From the NCBI GenBank assembly GCA_965220825.1, contig OZ244839.1, positions 2,356,001-2,420,000 on the forward strand: a DNA stretch of 64,000 bases, in the 5' to 3' direction. The stretch is from G965220825 sp965220825 (GTDB lineage: Bacteria; Pseudomonadota; Alphaproteobacteria; UBA828). A program made the translations under genes and the position numbers. Positions 1-10,100 of the stretch are shown here, in pieces. Each line of letters begins with the position of its first letter. Position 1 is the first letter of the stretch. The notes below the pieces were generated by a model. The model did no database searches. It was not told the origin of the DNA and saw nothing but the letters and a program-made list of their open reading frames with translations.

Positions 1-756
1 GCCGCCATTGGACTGCATGACCCGGATCGGGGCGGAGACTCCGTTCTCGCGCAGCGCGGTGGCGAGGTTGTTCAGATAGAAGGAGGCGCGCGGCCCGATG
101 AAGGCGTTCATGGCCGCGGTCGAGAAGCGTTCATATTCGCGGATCACGTCCACCACCTCGAACGAGCAGCTCGCATGCACGCCGGGCATGATGGACGTCA
201 CGATCTCCTTCGCGCGGCGCTCATGCGCGTCGTTGAGGAAGGAAAAGAGAAAGCAGACGACGACCGCGTCGACGTCCCGCGCCTTCAGAAGCTCCGCGGC
301 GGCGGCCACCTCCGCCTCGTCGAGCGGCGTCTCCACCCGCCCGTCCGGCGGCAGGATGCGCTCGGTAATGGGGAGCCGGTTGCGCCGCTTGACCAGCGGG
401 CGGGATTGCCAGGGCACGTCGAACTGGACCGAGAAGTTGTGCGGCCGCTTGTGACGCGCCATGTGCAGAATGTCGCGGAAGCCCCGGGTCGTGAGCATGC
501 CCACCTCGGCGCCGGAATATTCGATCACCGTATTGGTGGCGACCGTGGTGCCGTGCACGATCTGCGTGACCGCGCCCGGCGAGATGCCGGCCTCCTCGCA
601 GATCTCCAGCACCCCGCGGATCACCGCGCGCGATTGATCGTCGGGCGTGCTCGGCACCTTGTGGACGAAGACCCGCCCCGCGCCGTCGGCTTCGTCCCCA
701 GGCTCCAGAATGAGGTCCGTGAACGTCCCTCCGACATCGACGCCAATTCTCGCCAT
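1..756 (-). CDS. Hydantoinase/5-oxoprolinase subunit A family protein (HyuA-like), C-terminus outside window
   Basis: The N-terminal 252 codons of an ASKHA-fold hydantoinase A/5-oxoprolinase family protein are present; the rest lies beyond the left edge. The nucleotide-binding motif GVDVGGTFTDL is at residues 5-15 and the family motif HGTTVATN at 68-75. Family members hydrolyse cyclic amides such as hydantoins or 5-oxoproline with ATP, usually with a HyuB partner that would lie outside the window. The start is the ATG at 754-756, which places the glycine-rich motif at the normal distance from the N-terminus. The substrate cannot be told from sequence. A second member, fused to its B half, lies at 7107-10760. 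Confidence 0.85.
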   Translation of the reverse strand, partial: MARIGVDVGGTFTDLILEPGDEADGAGRVFVHKVPSTPDDQSRAVIRGVLEICEEAGISPGAVTQIVHGTTVATNTVIEYSGAEVGMLTTRGFRDILHMARHKRPHNFSVQFDVPWQSRPLVKRRNRLPITERILPPDGRVETPLDEAEVAAAAELLKARDVDAVVVCFLFSFLNDAHERRAKEIVTSIMPGVHASCSFEVVDVIREYERFSTAAMNAFIGPRASFYLNNLATALRENGVSAPIRVMQSNGG

Positions 757-825
757 GGCCGCTCCCGCAGGAAAAGATTGCGCGCCGCGCCATCATATCG
801 GCGGCGCCGGGCCAGGATAAGGGGC

Positions 826-1160
826 TGTCCTCGTTCAGGACGTTTGAGACGCTGGGTTTTTTTCGGCTGTCACGTTGGCAAGCTATTCGGCCGGGGTTTG
901 TCCGCCAAGCGCCAGGTTGGGTCTGATGGTATTGAACGCGTCGGCGAAGGCGTCGCCCCAACGCGCTGCCCTTTTTTTCGGTGCGCGGGTCTCCAGGCTC
1001 GCATTTTTCTTCTCCTCGAAAACAAAAACATGCGGGCCTGGAGACCCGCGCACCAAACCAAAGATGATGGTTTTCTCGAGGTCGATGTGTCCACCAACCG
1101 CGCCGGAGACCCCCAACCTCGTTTCAAGAGCCGCGTCTCATACCTGTCTGAACTTGCGCA
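826..1160 (-). mobile_element. Non-autonomous IS481-type element (MITE-like) carrying an inverted repeat, copy A
   Basis: This 335-bp element fills most of the gap between hyuA and dusA. Read on the minus strand it opens with about 90 bp matching the left end of the IS at 55252 (including the CAGACAGGTATGAGACGC region). The 75-bp inverted repeat follows. Then come a stretch encoding the tail of the IS transposase (DAFADAFNTIRP and LALGGQTPAE) and the IS right end with CGTTCAGGACGTTTGAGACG. The transposase core is missing, so it cannot move on its own. The outer bases are TGC at the left end and TGT at the right. No clear target duplication is visible. The rest of the 757-1183 gap holds nothing else I can support. 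Confidence 0.75.
980..1054. repeat. 75-bp inverted repeat, copy A
   Basis: The arms are about 25 nt: GGTGCGCGGGTCTCCAGG at the left and CCTGGAGACCCGCGCACC at the right, with one mismatch nearer the loop. The loop is AT-rich. The same arms occur at 10961, 23863, 38087 and 48318. This copy sits inside the IS-derived element at 826-1160. Confidence 0.85.
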
Positions 1161-1183
1161 GGGTAGGCGGGCAGGCGGGCCGT

Positions 1184-2176
1184 TCAGGCGGCGTTGCGGC
1201 TCTCCGGGCCCGGCGGAGGCAGGAGCGCGAGCGCCGCCTCCACCACTTCGGCGCCTGCACCGGGGCGGGCGCCGTCGCGGGTGAGCGTGCGCCGCCAGGC
1301 GCGGGCGCCCGGCGTGCCTGCGAAGAGCCCCAGCATGTGGCGCGCGATACGGTGGAGCGGAACGCCTGCCGCGCGCTGCCGGCCGATATAGGGCAGCATG
1401 GCCCGCGCCGCCGCGCGGCGGTCCGGCGGGGCGTGCGAGAAGACACCGAAGATGCGGCCGTCCGCCGCAGCCAGCATGGCCGGATCCCCATAGGCGGCGC
1501 GGCCGATCATCACGCCGTCCACTTGGGCGCGATGCGCTTCCGCCGCCGCGAGGCTTGTCACGCCGCCGTTCAGCACGATCTCGAGCGCCGGCAAATCCTG
1601 CTTCAGGCGATAGACGTCCTCATAACGGAGCGGCGGCACCTCGCGGTTCTGCGCCGGCGTAAGCCCGCCGAGCACGGCGATTCGGGCGTGGACGGCGAAG
1701 CTCCGGACGCCGGCGGCGGCCACCGTCTCCACGAAGGACTTGAGATCCCCATAGGCGCCGCGCCCCTCGATGCCGATGCGGCACTTGACCGTCACCGGCA
1801 GGTCCACCGCACCCGCCATGGCACCGACGCAGCGCGCCACCAGAGCGGGCTCGGCCATGAGCGCCGCACCGAAGCGGCCCGCCCGCACCCGGTCGCTCGG
1901 ACAACCCACATTGAGGTTGATCTCGTCATAACCGAAGGCCTGGCCGATCTCGGCGGCACGGGCGAGGGCCTCCGGCTCGGACCCGCCGAGCTGGAGCGCG
2001 AGCGGGTGCTCCGCCGGATCGAAGCCGAGCAACCGCTCACGCTCCCCGTGAAGCACGGCCGCCGCCGTCACCATCTCCGTATAGAGCAGCGTGCGCCGCG
2101 TGAAGAGCCGCAGGAAATACCGCCCGTGCCTGTCCGTCCGCGCCATCATGGGCGCAACGCTCAGCCTGCGGTCCAT
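1184..2176 (-). CDS. dusA: tRNA-dihydrouridine(20/20a) synthase DusA
   Basis: This 330-aa protein is a flavin-dependent tRNA dihydrouridine synthase, which reduces uridine in the D-loop of tRNA using NADPH and FMN. The N-terminus RRLSVAPMMARTDRHGR is typical of DusA, and the catalytic cysteine is C92 in LNVGCPSDRVRAG. NGGV and GRAAYGDP correspond to the FMN-phosphate-binding part of the barrel. The length fits the family. The ATG at 2174-2176 is chosen because it starts right at the conserved N-terminus; the frame is open further upstream without a family match. It stands alone, divergent from the gene at 2402. Confidence 0.93.
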   Translation of the reverse strand: MDRRLSVAPMMARTDRHGRYFLRLFTRRTLLYTEMVTAAAVLHGERERLLGFDPAEHPLALQLGGSEPEALARAAEIGQAFGYDEINLNVGCPSDRVRAGRFGAALMAEPALVARCVGAMAGAVDLPVTVKCRIGIEGRGAYGDLKSFVETVAAAGVRSFAVHARIAVLGGLTPAQNREVPPLRYEDVYRLKQDLPALEIVLNGGVTSLAAAEAHRAQVDGVMIGRAAYGDPAMLAAADGRIFGVFSHAPPDRRAAARAMLPYIGRQRAAGVPLHRIARHMLGLFAGTPGARAWRRTLTRDGARPGAGAEVVEAALALLPPPGPESRNAA

Positions 2177-2401
2177 CCCGCCCGCTCCGTGCCATATCGC
2201 CCGCGGAGGGTAGCACGGCTTGGGGGTCGCGCCCGCATCCGGCGCCGGACGGCCGGGCGGCTCTCCGGCTGCGCTTTCGGGGGTCATGGGTCGAGGAGGG
2301 TCGCCCGGGGCCCGCCGCTCGCATGGGCGGGCGGTGCGTGTTATCCAGCGTCCTGTGCCCGGGCGGGCGTGGATGCCGGGGCGGGGCGTCGAGTGGAGTG
2401 C

Positions 2402-3400
2402 ATGATGACCGAGACTTACAGAGCGCTTGTGGTCGACCGGCAAGGCGACGAGACGGTTGCCGAGATCCGGACCTTGAGCGCGGACGACCTGCCGCCCGGC
2501 GATGTCACGGTGCGGATCGACTGGTCCACCCTCAACTACAAGGACGGCCTCGCGCTCACCGGGAGCGCGCCCATCATCCGGCGCACGCCCATGACGGCGG
2601 GGATCGACTTCGCCGGAACGGTGGAGAAGAGCGAGTCCGCCGACTTCGCGCCGGGGCAGGCGGTGGTGCTCACCGGATGGGGCGTCGGCGAGCGCCATCC
2701 CGGCGGGCTCGCGCAGCGCGCGCGGGTGGACGCCGGCTGGCTCGAAGCGGTCCCCGACGGATGCGACACCAAGTGGGCGATGGCGATCGGCACGGCGGGC
2801 TTCACCGCCATGCTGTGCATCATCGCACTCGAGGATGCGGGGCTCGCCCCGGGCAACGGCCCGGTGGCGGTCACCGGCGCCGGCGGCGGGGTCGGCAGTG
2901 TCGCCGTCGCCCTGCTCGCGCGCCTCGGCTACGAGACCTGTGCCATCACCGGCCGCGAGGAATGCCACGGCTATCTCAAGGAACTCGGCGCACGCGAGGT
3001 GCTGCCGCGGGGCGAACGTGCGGAGCTTCCGGCGAAACCGCTCCTCAAGGAGCGCTGGGCCGGTGCCGTGGACACGGTGGGCGGCGCCATGCTGGCCCAC
3101 ATCCTGGCGGAGACACGCTATGGCGGCGCGGTCGCGGCCTGCGGCCTTGCCGGCGGCGCGGGGCTCAAGACCACGGTGATGCCCTTCATCCTGCGCGGCG
3201 TGGACCTGCTCGGCATCGATTCCGTGATGTGCCCGCGCACACCCCGCCGCGCCGCCTGGCAACGCCTGGCCCAGGACCTGCCGCAGGAGGCGCTCGCGGC
3301 GATGACGGAGACGGTGCCGCTCGGGCAGGTGACGGCGCGCGCCGCCGAGATCCTCAAGGGCCGCGTGCGGGGGCGCCTTGTGGTGGACGTGAATGGCTGA
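2402..3400 (+). CDS. acuI: AcuI/YhdH family NADPH-dependent acrylyl-CoA reductase-like oxidoreductase
   Basis: This 332-aa medium-chain dehydrogenase/reductase belongs to the YhdH/AcuI group, whose characterised members reduce acrylyl-CoA to propionyl-CoA, for example in DMSP or 3-hydroxypropionate metabolism. It shows STLNYKDGLA (about 42-51), GIDFAGTV (68-74) and the dinucleotide-binding loop VTGAGGGVGSVAV (157-169). Two ATGs are adjacent (2402 and 2405) behind a GGAG-containing sequence; the first is used. Its end overlaps the start of the carnitine-dehydrogenase-like gene by 8 bp, so the two are probably co-transcribed. The family is firm; the exact substrate is inferred. Confidence 0.82.
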   Translation: MMTETYRALVVDRQGDETVAEIRTLSADDLPPGDVTVRIDWSTLNYKDGLALTGSAPIIRRTPMTAGIDFAGTVEKSESADFAPGQAVVLTGWGVGERHPGGLAQRARVDAGWLEAVPDGCDTKWAMAIGTAGFTAMLCIIALEDAGLAPGNGPVAVTGAGGGVGSVAVALLARLGYETCAITGREECHGYLKELGAREVLPRGERAELPAKPLLKERWAGAVDTVGGAMLAHILAETRYGGAVAACGLAGGAGLKTTVMPFILRGVDLLGIDSVMCPRTPRRAAWQRLAQDLPQEALAAMTETVPLGQVTARAAEILKGRVRGRLVVDVNG

Positions 3401-4364
3401 GAGCGAGGCGACGTCGCCGGCGCCCGGCGCGGTTCGCGACGTCGCGCTCCTCGGCACCGGCACCATCGGCGCGAGCTGGGCGACCTTTTTTCTCGCGCGC
3501 GGGCTTTCCATCACGGCCTGGGACCCGGCGCCTGAGGCCGAAGACGGCCTGCGGCGCTTCGTCGAAGAGGCCTGGCCCGTCATGACCCGCTTCGGCCTCG
3601 CACCGGATGCGGCGCCCGGGCGCATCCGCATGGTGAAGGAGCCCGCGGCGGCCGTCGAAGGGGCGGGCTTCGTGCAGGAGAACGCGCCGGAAGACAAGGC
3701 GCTCAAGCGCGATCTCTACCGGCGGATCGACGACGCGCTGCCGGCGGGCGCGGTGCTTGCGTCCAGCACCTCCGGGCTCTTGATGAGCGAACTCCAGGAA
3801 GGGCTCCGGAGCGGCGCGCGCTTCGTGGTGGGGCACCCCTTCAACCCGCCCCATCTGGTGCCCCTCGTCGAGGTGGTCGGCGGACGCGGCACCGACCCTA
3901 CGATCGTCGACTGGGCCGTCGCGTTCTACAACGCTCTCGGCAAGCGGGCGATCCGGGTGGAGCGCGAGGTCCCCGGCCATATCGCCAACCGGCTCCAGGC
4001 GGCACTGCTGCGGGAGGCCTTCCATCTGCTGCTCTCGGGCACGGCGAGCGCCGACGATATCGACGCCGCGGTGGCCTGCGGCCCGGGGCTCCGCTGGGCG
4101 TTCATGGGACCGTTCCTCACCATGCATCTCGCCGGCGGCGATGGCGGCGGGCAGGCGGCGCTCGAGCATTTCGGACCCGCGCTGGAAAGCTGGTGGGCGG
4201 ATTTCGGCACCCCCCGGCTCGACCGCGATGCCTTGGCGGTGCTGGCGCAAGCGGCGGGCGGCGCCGGTGGCGGGCGGCCCATGGCCGAACTCGCGGCGGA
4301 ACGGGATTCGAAGCTTCTCGCCCTGCTCGAAGCGCTCTCCCGGCCCGACCCCGCGGCGGGCTAG
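3393..4364 (+). CDS. L-carnitine dehydrogenase / 3-hydroxyacyl-CoA dehydrogenase family protein
   Basis: This 323-aa protein has an N-terminal Rossmann domain with LLGTGTIGASWA (GxGxxG at 21-26) and a 3-hydroxyacyl-CoA dehydrogenase C-terminal domain. The motif HPFNPPHLVPLVEVVGG and the length are typical of L-carnitine 3-dehydrogenase, which oxidises L-carnitine to 3-dehydrocarnitine with NAD+. Lambda-crystallin-like hydroxyacid dehydrogenases have the same architecture, so the substrate is not certain. It overlaps the AcuI-like gene by 8 bp. No 3-dehydrocarnitine cleavage enzyme or betainyl-CoA thioesterase is adjacent, which weakens the carnitine assignment somewhat. Confidence 0.78.
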   Translation: MAESEATSPAPGAVRDVALLGTGTIGASWATFFLARGLSITAWDPAPEAEDGLRRFVEEAWPVMTRFGLAPDAAPGRIRMVKEPAAAVEGAGFVQENAPEDKALKRDLYRRIDDALPAGAVLASSTSGLLMSELQEGLRSGARFVVGHPFNPPHLVPLVEVVGGRGTDPTIVDWAVAFYNALGKRAIRVEREVPGHIANRLQAALLREAFHLLLSGTASADDIDAAVACGPGLRWAFMGPFLTMHLAGGDGGGQAALEHFGPALESWWADFGTPRLDRDALAVLAQAAGGAGGGRPMAELAAERDSKLLALLEALSRPDPAAG

Positions 4365-4502
4365 CGCGACGCCTCGAAGACCGGCACCCGCTCGGGGACA
4401 GCGCTGCCAACGAAGCGGACGTGGTATCGTGGGCCGTGCGCCCGCACGCAGAATGCGGGAGCGAAAGCGGGCGGCAGGCCTGGGCAAGCGAGGGACGGAT
4501 CG

Positions 4503-5282
4503 ATGTTGGGCAAGCTGGCGAGCATCTGGCGCTATCCCGTCAAGAGCATGCGCGGAGAAGAAGTCGACGAGATTTTCGTTGCCTTCACCGGCCTGATGGG
4601 CGATCGGGTCTATGCGATCGCCTCGACATCCGCGCCGAAGGCGTTTCCCTGGCACACCGCCCGGGAGCAGGAAGACCTCGTGCTCTATCAGGCGCGCTAC
4701 AAGATGCGCGACGGCACGCTGAAACCCGAAAATATGGAAGAGGCGATGGGCCATCCCGCCAATGTGCACGCGCCCTTCCCAAACGCTTCCGCCTTCGCCG
4801 TCGAGGTCGAGACGCCCGACGGCACGGTGCTGGACATCGAGGATCCGGCCTTTCTCGAAGGCCTGAAAGACAAATCCCGCGGCGATCTGTCACTGCGCTT
4901 TACGCAGCGCAGCATCGTCGATTGCCGGCCGGTCACCCTCTTCTCTCTGCAGACCGTCGACCAGCTTGGCGAAGAGACCGGCACCGAACTCCACAAGCTG
5001 CAGTTCCGCGCCAATCTCTATGTCGATTGGAACGGCAAGCCGGGGTTCTACGAAGACGAGCTGGTCGGCAGGAATATCCGAATCGGCGACAAGGTGGAGC
5101 TTGCGGTCGTGGAGCGCGACCCGCGCTGCAAGTTCATCACGATCCACCCGGAAACCGCCCAAACGCACCCGGCCCTTCTGAAGCAGGTGAACAGGGCCCA
5201 TGGGGGCTTTGCCGGCGTCTATGCCGCCGTGATCAAGGAAGGCCCCGTCAGGGCCGGAGACGCCATCACCCTCGTGGATTGA
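4503..5282 (+). CDS. MOSC domain-containing protein
   Basis: This 259-aa protein begins with the MOSC N-terminal beta-barrel signature (LASIWRYPVKSMRGEEV) and carries the C-terminal MOSC core with RFRANLYVDW and ERDPRCKFITIHPET. The conserved cysteine is in the latter motif. MOSC domains occur in molybdenum-cofactor sulfurases and in mARC/YiiM-type molybdoenzymes that reduce N-hydroxylated compounds. The ATG at 4503 is preceded by a GAGGGA-like site. It is the last of three rightward genes after a 138-bp gap and may have its own promoter. The substrate is unknown. Confidence 0.85.
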   Translation: MLGKLASIWRYPVKSMRGEEVDEIFVAFTGLMGDRVYAIASTSAPKAFPWHTAREQEDLVLYQARYKMRDGTLKPENMEEAMGHPANVHAPFPNASAFAVEVETPDGTVLDIEDPAFLEGLKDKSRGDLSLRFTQRSIVDCRPVTLFSLQTVDQLGEETGTELHKLQFRANLYVDWNGKPGFYEDELVGRNIRIGDKVELAVVERDPRCKFITIHPETAQTHPALLKQVNRAHGGFAGVYAAVIKEGPVRAGDAITLVD

Positions 5283-5316
5283 CGCGCCCGAACCGGAACG
5301 CCGCGGCCTGGCGGCG

Positions 5317-6969
5317 TCAGGGCGCCATCTGGGGGCCGGCGGCGTTGAGGTCCCGCATGTCCGTCTTCAGATGGATCAGGCCCGGGCCGCCGGCGAGCGC
5401 CAGCGCCTCTTCCAGCGTCGGCGCGAAGGCGGCGGTCTCCGACACGGTCCAGGCGGCGGCGCCATAGGCGCGGGCGAGTGCGGCGAAGTCCGGGCTGTTC
5501 ATGACCGTGCCGTAGAGCGCCTCGCGCCCGCCGCGACGGTACTGGTGGGTGACGATGGAACCGTAGGCGCCGTTGTCACAGACGATCACGGTGACGGCGA
5601 GCTTCTCCTGCACGGCGGCCGCGATCTCCTGCCCCGTCATCAGGAACCCGCCATCGCCGATGAGGGCCACCGCCGGCCGGTCGGGGCGGGCAAGCTTCGC
5701 GCCGACGGCGCCCGGCATGCCGTAGCCCATGGCGCCGGCGCAGGCCGCGATCTGGCTGCCGGGCGCGCGGTAGGGATAGTGCCGCTGCAGCCAGCTCGCG
5801 AAGGAGCCGGAATCGTTTACCAACACGGCGTCCGGCGGCAGGCGCCGGCCCAGAACGCGGACGATCTCCGCCATGTCCACGGCGCCGACACAGCGCGCTT
5901 CCGCATCACCGCCCGTCTCCCTGTACGCGTCATAGGCCGCGTGGTGGCGGTCGCGCCAGGCGCGGCGTGCCGCGGATGGCGCGCCTTGGAGTGCCGCCGC
6001 GAGCGCGGCGAGTGCGGGCTTCGTGTCCGCATGGAGCGCCACCGCCGGCCGGGTGCCGGCGAAGGCGGCCTCCTCCGGATAGATGTGGATGACGGTCTGG
6101 TCGCCCCGCAGCAGGGTGTAGCCCTGCAGGGAAAGGCCGTCGGGCCGGGCGCCCGCCAGCACCACCAGATCGCACGCCGCCCAGTAGCGCTTCTGCCAGG
6201 GCGAGAGCGAGAGCCCGAGCTGGCCGAGATTTGCCGGGTGGTCGCACGGCAGCACATCCTGCCGCCGAAAGGCGCAGACGACGCCGGCCGCCGCCCGTTC
6301 GGCGAACGCCGCGAGCGCATCCTCGGCGCCTTCATGGCCGATCAGCTCTCCGCCCACGACGATGGGCCGGGCGGCGCCTTCGATCAGCCGCGCCGCCCGG
6401 GCCACGGCGACGGGCTCCGGCGCGCGCTCGCACCGCGGGCGGCGAGGGGGCGGCGGGCCCTCCCCCGCCTCTCCTTCCGTCACGTCCTCCGGCAGCACCA
6501 CGGCCACCGGGCCGGGCCGGCCGTCGATTGCGGTCGCCAGAGCGTCCGCAGCGGCGGTCGCGCAGTCCTCCGGGCGGAGCACTTCGATCACCTTTTTGGT
6601 GAGCGGCCCGAAGGCCCGGGGATAGTCGATCTCCTGGAAGGCCTCCCGCCCCATTTCGCGGGTGGGCACATGGCCGATGAAGAGCGCGAGCGGGGTGGAA
6701 TCCTGTTTCGCCGTGTGCAGCCCGATGGCGGCGTTGGCCGCGCCGGGGCCGCGGGTGACGAAGACGGCGGCGGGGCGTCCGGTTGCCTTGGCGTAGGCGT
6801 CAGCCGCGAAGGCGCAGCCGGATTCGTGGCGCATCAGCACCAGCCTGATCCGCTCCCGATGCCGGCGCAGCGCATCGAGAACGGTGAGGTAGCTTTCGCC
6901 GGGCACGTGGAAGGCCGTGTCCACGCCGTGGGCCGCCAACGTCCGCACCAGGGCTTCGCCGCCGTTCAT
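5317..6969 (-). CDS. Thiamine-diphosphate-dependent enzyme, acetolactate synthase-like
   Basis: This 550-aa protein has the three-domain layout of the acetolactate synthase/benzoylformate decarboxylase superfamily. The cofactor-activating glutamate is E25 in FHVPGESYLTVLDAL. The ThDP/Mg motif begins GDGGFLMTGQ at 438 and ends CDN at about 466. It lacks the features that would mark it as biosynthetic IlvB, and no small subunit gene is adjacent. Probable roles are decarboxylation or carboligation in catabolism. The ATG at 6967-6969 is chosen because a GAGGAGG sequence lies at a good distance from it, whereas it almost touches the ATG at 6976-6978. It is divergent from the oxoprolinase gene across 137 bp. 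Confidence 0.85.
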   Translation of the reverse strand: MNGGEALVRTLAAHGVDTAFHVPGESYLTVLDALRRHRERIRLVLMRHESGCAFAADAYAKATGRPAAVFVTRGPGAANAAIGLHTAKQDSTPLALFIGHVPTREMGREAFQEIDYPRAFGPLTKKVIEVLRPEDCATAAADALATAIDGRPGPVAVVLPEDVTEGEAGEGPPPPRRPRCERAPEPVAVARAARLIEGAARPIVVGGELIGHEGAEDALAAFAERAAAGVVCAFRRQDVLPCDHPANLGQLGLSLSPWQKRYWAACDLVVLAGARPDGLSLQGYTLLRGDQTVIHIYPEEAAFAGTRPAVALHADTKPALAALAAALQGAPSAARRAWRDRHHAAYDAYRETGGDAEARCVGAVDMAEIVRVLGRRLPPDAVLVNDSGSFASWLQRHYPYRAPGSQIAACAGAMGYGMPGAVGAKLARPDRPAVALIGDGGFLMTGQEIAAAVQEKLAVTVIVCDNGAYGSIVTHQYRRGGREALYGTVMNSPDFAALARAYGAAAWTVSETAAFAPTLEEALALAGGPGLIHLKTDMRDLNAAGPQMAP

Positions 6970-7106
6970 CCTCGCCATTCCTCCTCGGTCGTCGCGCGCG
7001 TCTGTATACGAGGGCGGCGGCAATGGGGAAATCCCCGCCGGAAGGGGGTGCCCAGGGTCACCGGCCTGTTTGCCGCTTCACGCCGCCAGCGTGTATTTAT
7101 CGCCGC

Positions 7107-10100
7107 ATGAGCGGCGGCTGGCAGTTCTGGATCGACCGGGGCGGGACCTTCACCGACGTGGTGGCGCGGAGCCCGGAGGGTGGGCTCCTCACCCGCAAGC
7201 TGCTCTCCGACAACCCCGAGCACTACCGGGACGCCGCGGTCCAGGGCATTCGCGAGGTTTTGGGACTCGCGCCCGGCGAGCCCGTACGGGGCGTCGATGC
7301 CGTCAAGATGGGTACCACCGTCGCAACCAACGCCCTCCTGGAACGCAAGGGCGACCGCACCCTGCTGGTGGTAAACCGGGGCTTCCGGGACGCGCTCCGC
7401 ATCGGCTATCAGGCGCGGCCGCGGCTGTTCGACCTGCACATCGTGCTGCCGGAGATGCTCTACGAGCGGGTGGCCGAGGTGGAGGGGCGCGTCGCCGCCG
7501 ACGGCACGGTCCTCGCCCCGCTCGACCGCGCGGGCGCAGAGGCTGCGATGCAGGAAGCCTATGACGACGGCATCCGTTCCGCCGCCATCGTGCTCATGCA
7601 CGGCTACCGCTACCCCGACCATGAGAGCGCCCTCGCCGCCATCGCCCGGGAGATCGGCTTCACCCAGATTTCCACGAGCTACGAGACGAGCCCCCTGATG
7701 AAGCTCGTGGGACGCGGGGATACGACCGTGGTGGACGCCTATCTCTCCCCCCTGCTGCGCCGCTATATCGACCGCATCGCGTCCGAGCTCGGCGAGGGCA
7801 CGCGGCTCATGTTCATGCAGTCCAACGGCGGGCTTACGGACGCACGGCGCTTCCAGGGGAAGGACGCGATCCTCTCCGGGCCCGCCGGCGGCATCGTGGG
7901 CGCGGTGGAGACCGCCTCTCGCGCCGGGCGGGAGCGCATCATCTCCTTCGACATGGGCGGCACCTCGACGGACGTGGCCCATTACGACGGCGCCTATGAG
8001 CGCGCCTTCGAGACCCTGGTGGCCGGCGTGCGGATGCGGGCGCCCATGATGGCGATCCACACCGTGGCCGCCGGCGGCGGCTCGATCTGCTCCTTCGACG
8101 GGGCGCGCTACCGGGTCGGCCCGGAATCGGCCGGTGCGGACCCGGGGCCCGCCTGCTACCGCCGCGGCGGCCCGCTCTGCGTCACCGACTGCAATCTGCT
8201 CCTGGGCAAGCTCCGGCCCGAGTTCTTTCCCCGGGTCTTCGGCCCCGGCCAGGACGAGCCGCTCGACCGCGGGATCGTGGCACGCAAGTTCGAGGCCCTC
8301 GCGGCGAAGATCGGCGCGCAGGCCGGCGGCGCCGACGGCACGGCGCCCGACGCGGTGGCGGTGGCGGAGGGCTTCCTGCGGATCGCGGTCGACAACATGG
8401 CCAATGCCATCAAGGCGATCTCCGTGCGCCGGGGCTACGACGTAACCGGCTACACCCTCTCCTGCTTCGGCGGCGCGGGCGGCCAGCACGCCTGCCTGGT
8501 GGCGGACGCCCTCGGCATGACGCGGGTTGCGATTCATCCGCTCGCCGGCGTGCTGTCGGCCTACGGCATGGGCCTCGCCGATGTGCGCGCCTTGCGCGAC
8601 CGGGCGGTGGAGCTGCCGCTGGACGATGCGGCCGTTACGGCGCTGGACCGTGCGCTCGATGCGCTCGCGGACGAAGCCCGCGCCGAACTCGCCGCGCAGG
8701 GCATCGCGGAAGAGCGCATGACCGTGCTGCGCCGCGCCCACCTCCGCTATGACGGCACCGACATGCCCGACCTGGTGGAGGCGGGGAGCGCGGACGAAAT
8801 GAAGGCCCGTTTCGAGGAGGCCCACCGGCGGCGCTACGGCTTCGCCATGCCGGAGAAAGGGCTCGTGATCGAGGCGGCCTCGGTGGAAGCGGTGGGCGCC
8901 ATGGAAACGGCGGCAGACGCTTTCGCACCCGCCGGCGGCGCACCAACGCCGCGCGCGCGCGGCGGAGGGCCGGAGCCCGTCGCGCGCGCCGGCGTGTGGT
9001 TCGCGGGCGAGGAGCGCGAGACCCCGATCTACCGGCGCGAGGCGCTCGCCGCGGGAGATAGGTTGGCGGGGCCCGCTATCCTCCTCGAAGCCACGGCCAC
9101 CACCGTGGTGGAGCCCGGCTGGCGCGCATGCATGGAGGCGGACGGCACGCTCGCGCTCGAGCGCGCGGCGCCGCTCATGCGCGCCTCGGCGGCGGGCACG
9201 GACAGCGACCCGGTGATGTTGGAAGTCTTCAACAACCGCTTCATGTCCATCGCCGAGCAGATGGGGCTCACCCTCGAGAACACCGCCCATTCGGTGAACA
9301 TCAAGGAGCGGCTGGACTTCTCCTGCGCGCTCTTCGATCCGGACGGAATGCTGGTCGCCAACGCGCCTCATATCCCGATCCATCTGGGCTCCATGAGCGA
9401 GAGCGTGCGCACGGTGGCGCGGGCTAACCGGGGGCGGATGAAGCCGGGCGACGTGTTCTGCGTCAACGCGCCCTACAATGGCGGCACCCATCTGCCGGAC
9501 GTGACCGTCATCACGCCGGTGTTCGGCGGCAACGAGGCGGGCGGCGGGCGCCCGGACATCCTCTTCTTCGTCGCGAGCCGCGGCCACCATGCGGACATCG
9601 GCGGTTCCATGCCGGGCTCCATGCCGCCGGATGCGCGCACGGTGGAGGAGGAGGGAATCCTCTTCGACAATTTCAAGCTGGTGGACGGCGGACACTTCCT
9701 GGAGGAGGCCCTGCGCGCGCATCTCGCCGCCGGGCCCTGGCCCGCCCGCAACCCGGACCAGAACGTCGCCGACCTGAAGGCCCAGATCGCCGCCGGCGAG
9801 AAGGGTATCGGCGAGGTGCGCCGGATGATCGACGAGTTCGGCCTGGATGTGGTGCATGCCTATATGGGGCATGTGCAGGACAACGCCGAGGAGCAGGTGC
9901 GCCGGGTGATCGACGCCATGAAGGACGGCGCGTTCGAGCTCCCCATGGACGATGGCAGCCATATCGCCGTGCGCGTCTCCTTCGACAGGGTCGCACGGGA
10001 GGCGGTGGTGGACTTCACCGGCACCAGCCCCCAGCGCCCCAACAATTTCAATGCGCCGTCCGCGGTCGCGCGGTCCGCCGTGCTCTATGTCTTCCGCTGC

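Noticed and set aside
980..1054. Short peptides with RGSPGPH or RAWRPAH at each inverted repeat, some fused to nearby frames
   Set aside because: They come from translating the inverted repeat arms in different frames and vary with the loop; no ribosome site or family.
2037..2324. Possible small gene in the dusA upstream region on the minus strand
   Set aside because: Arg/Pro/Gly-rich frame with no ribosome site; mostly overlaps dusA in another frame.
5371..7110. Long open frame opposite the ThDP enzyme gene, and similar long antisense frames at 15362-18649, 6966-10985 and 11246-13360
   Set aside because: They are shadows caused by high GC at third codon positions; they have Arg/His/Gly-rich composition and no family resemblance, while the opposite frames encode clear proteins.
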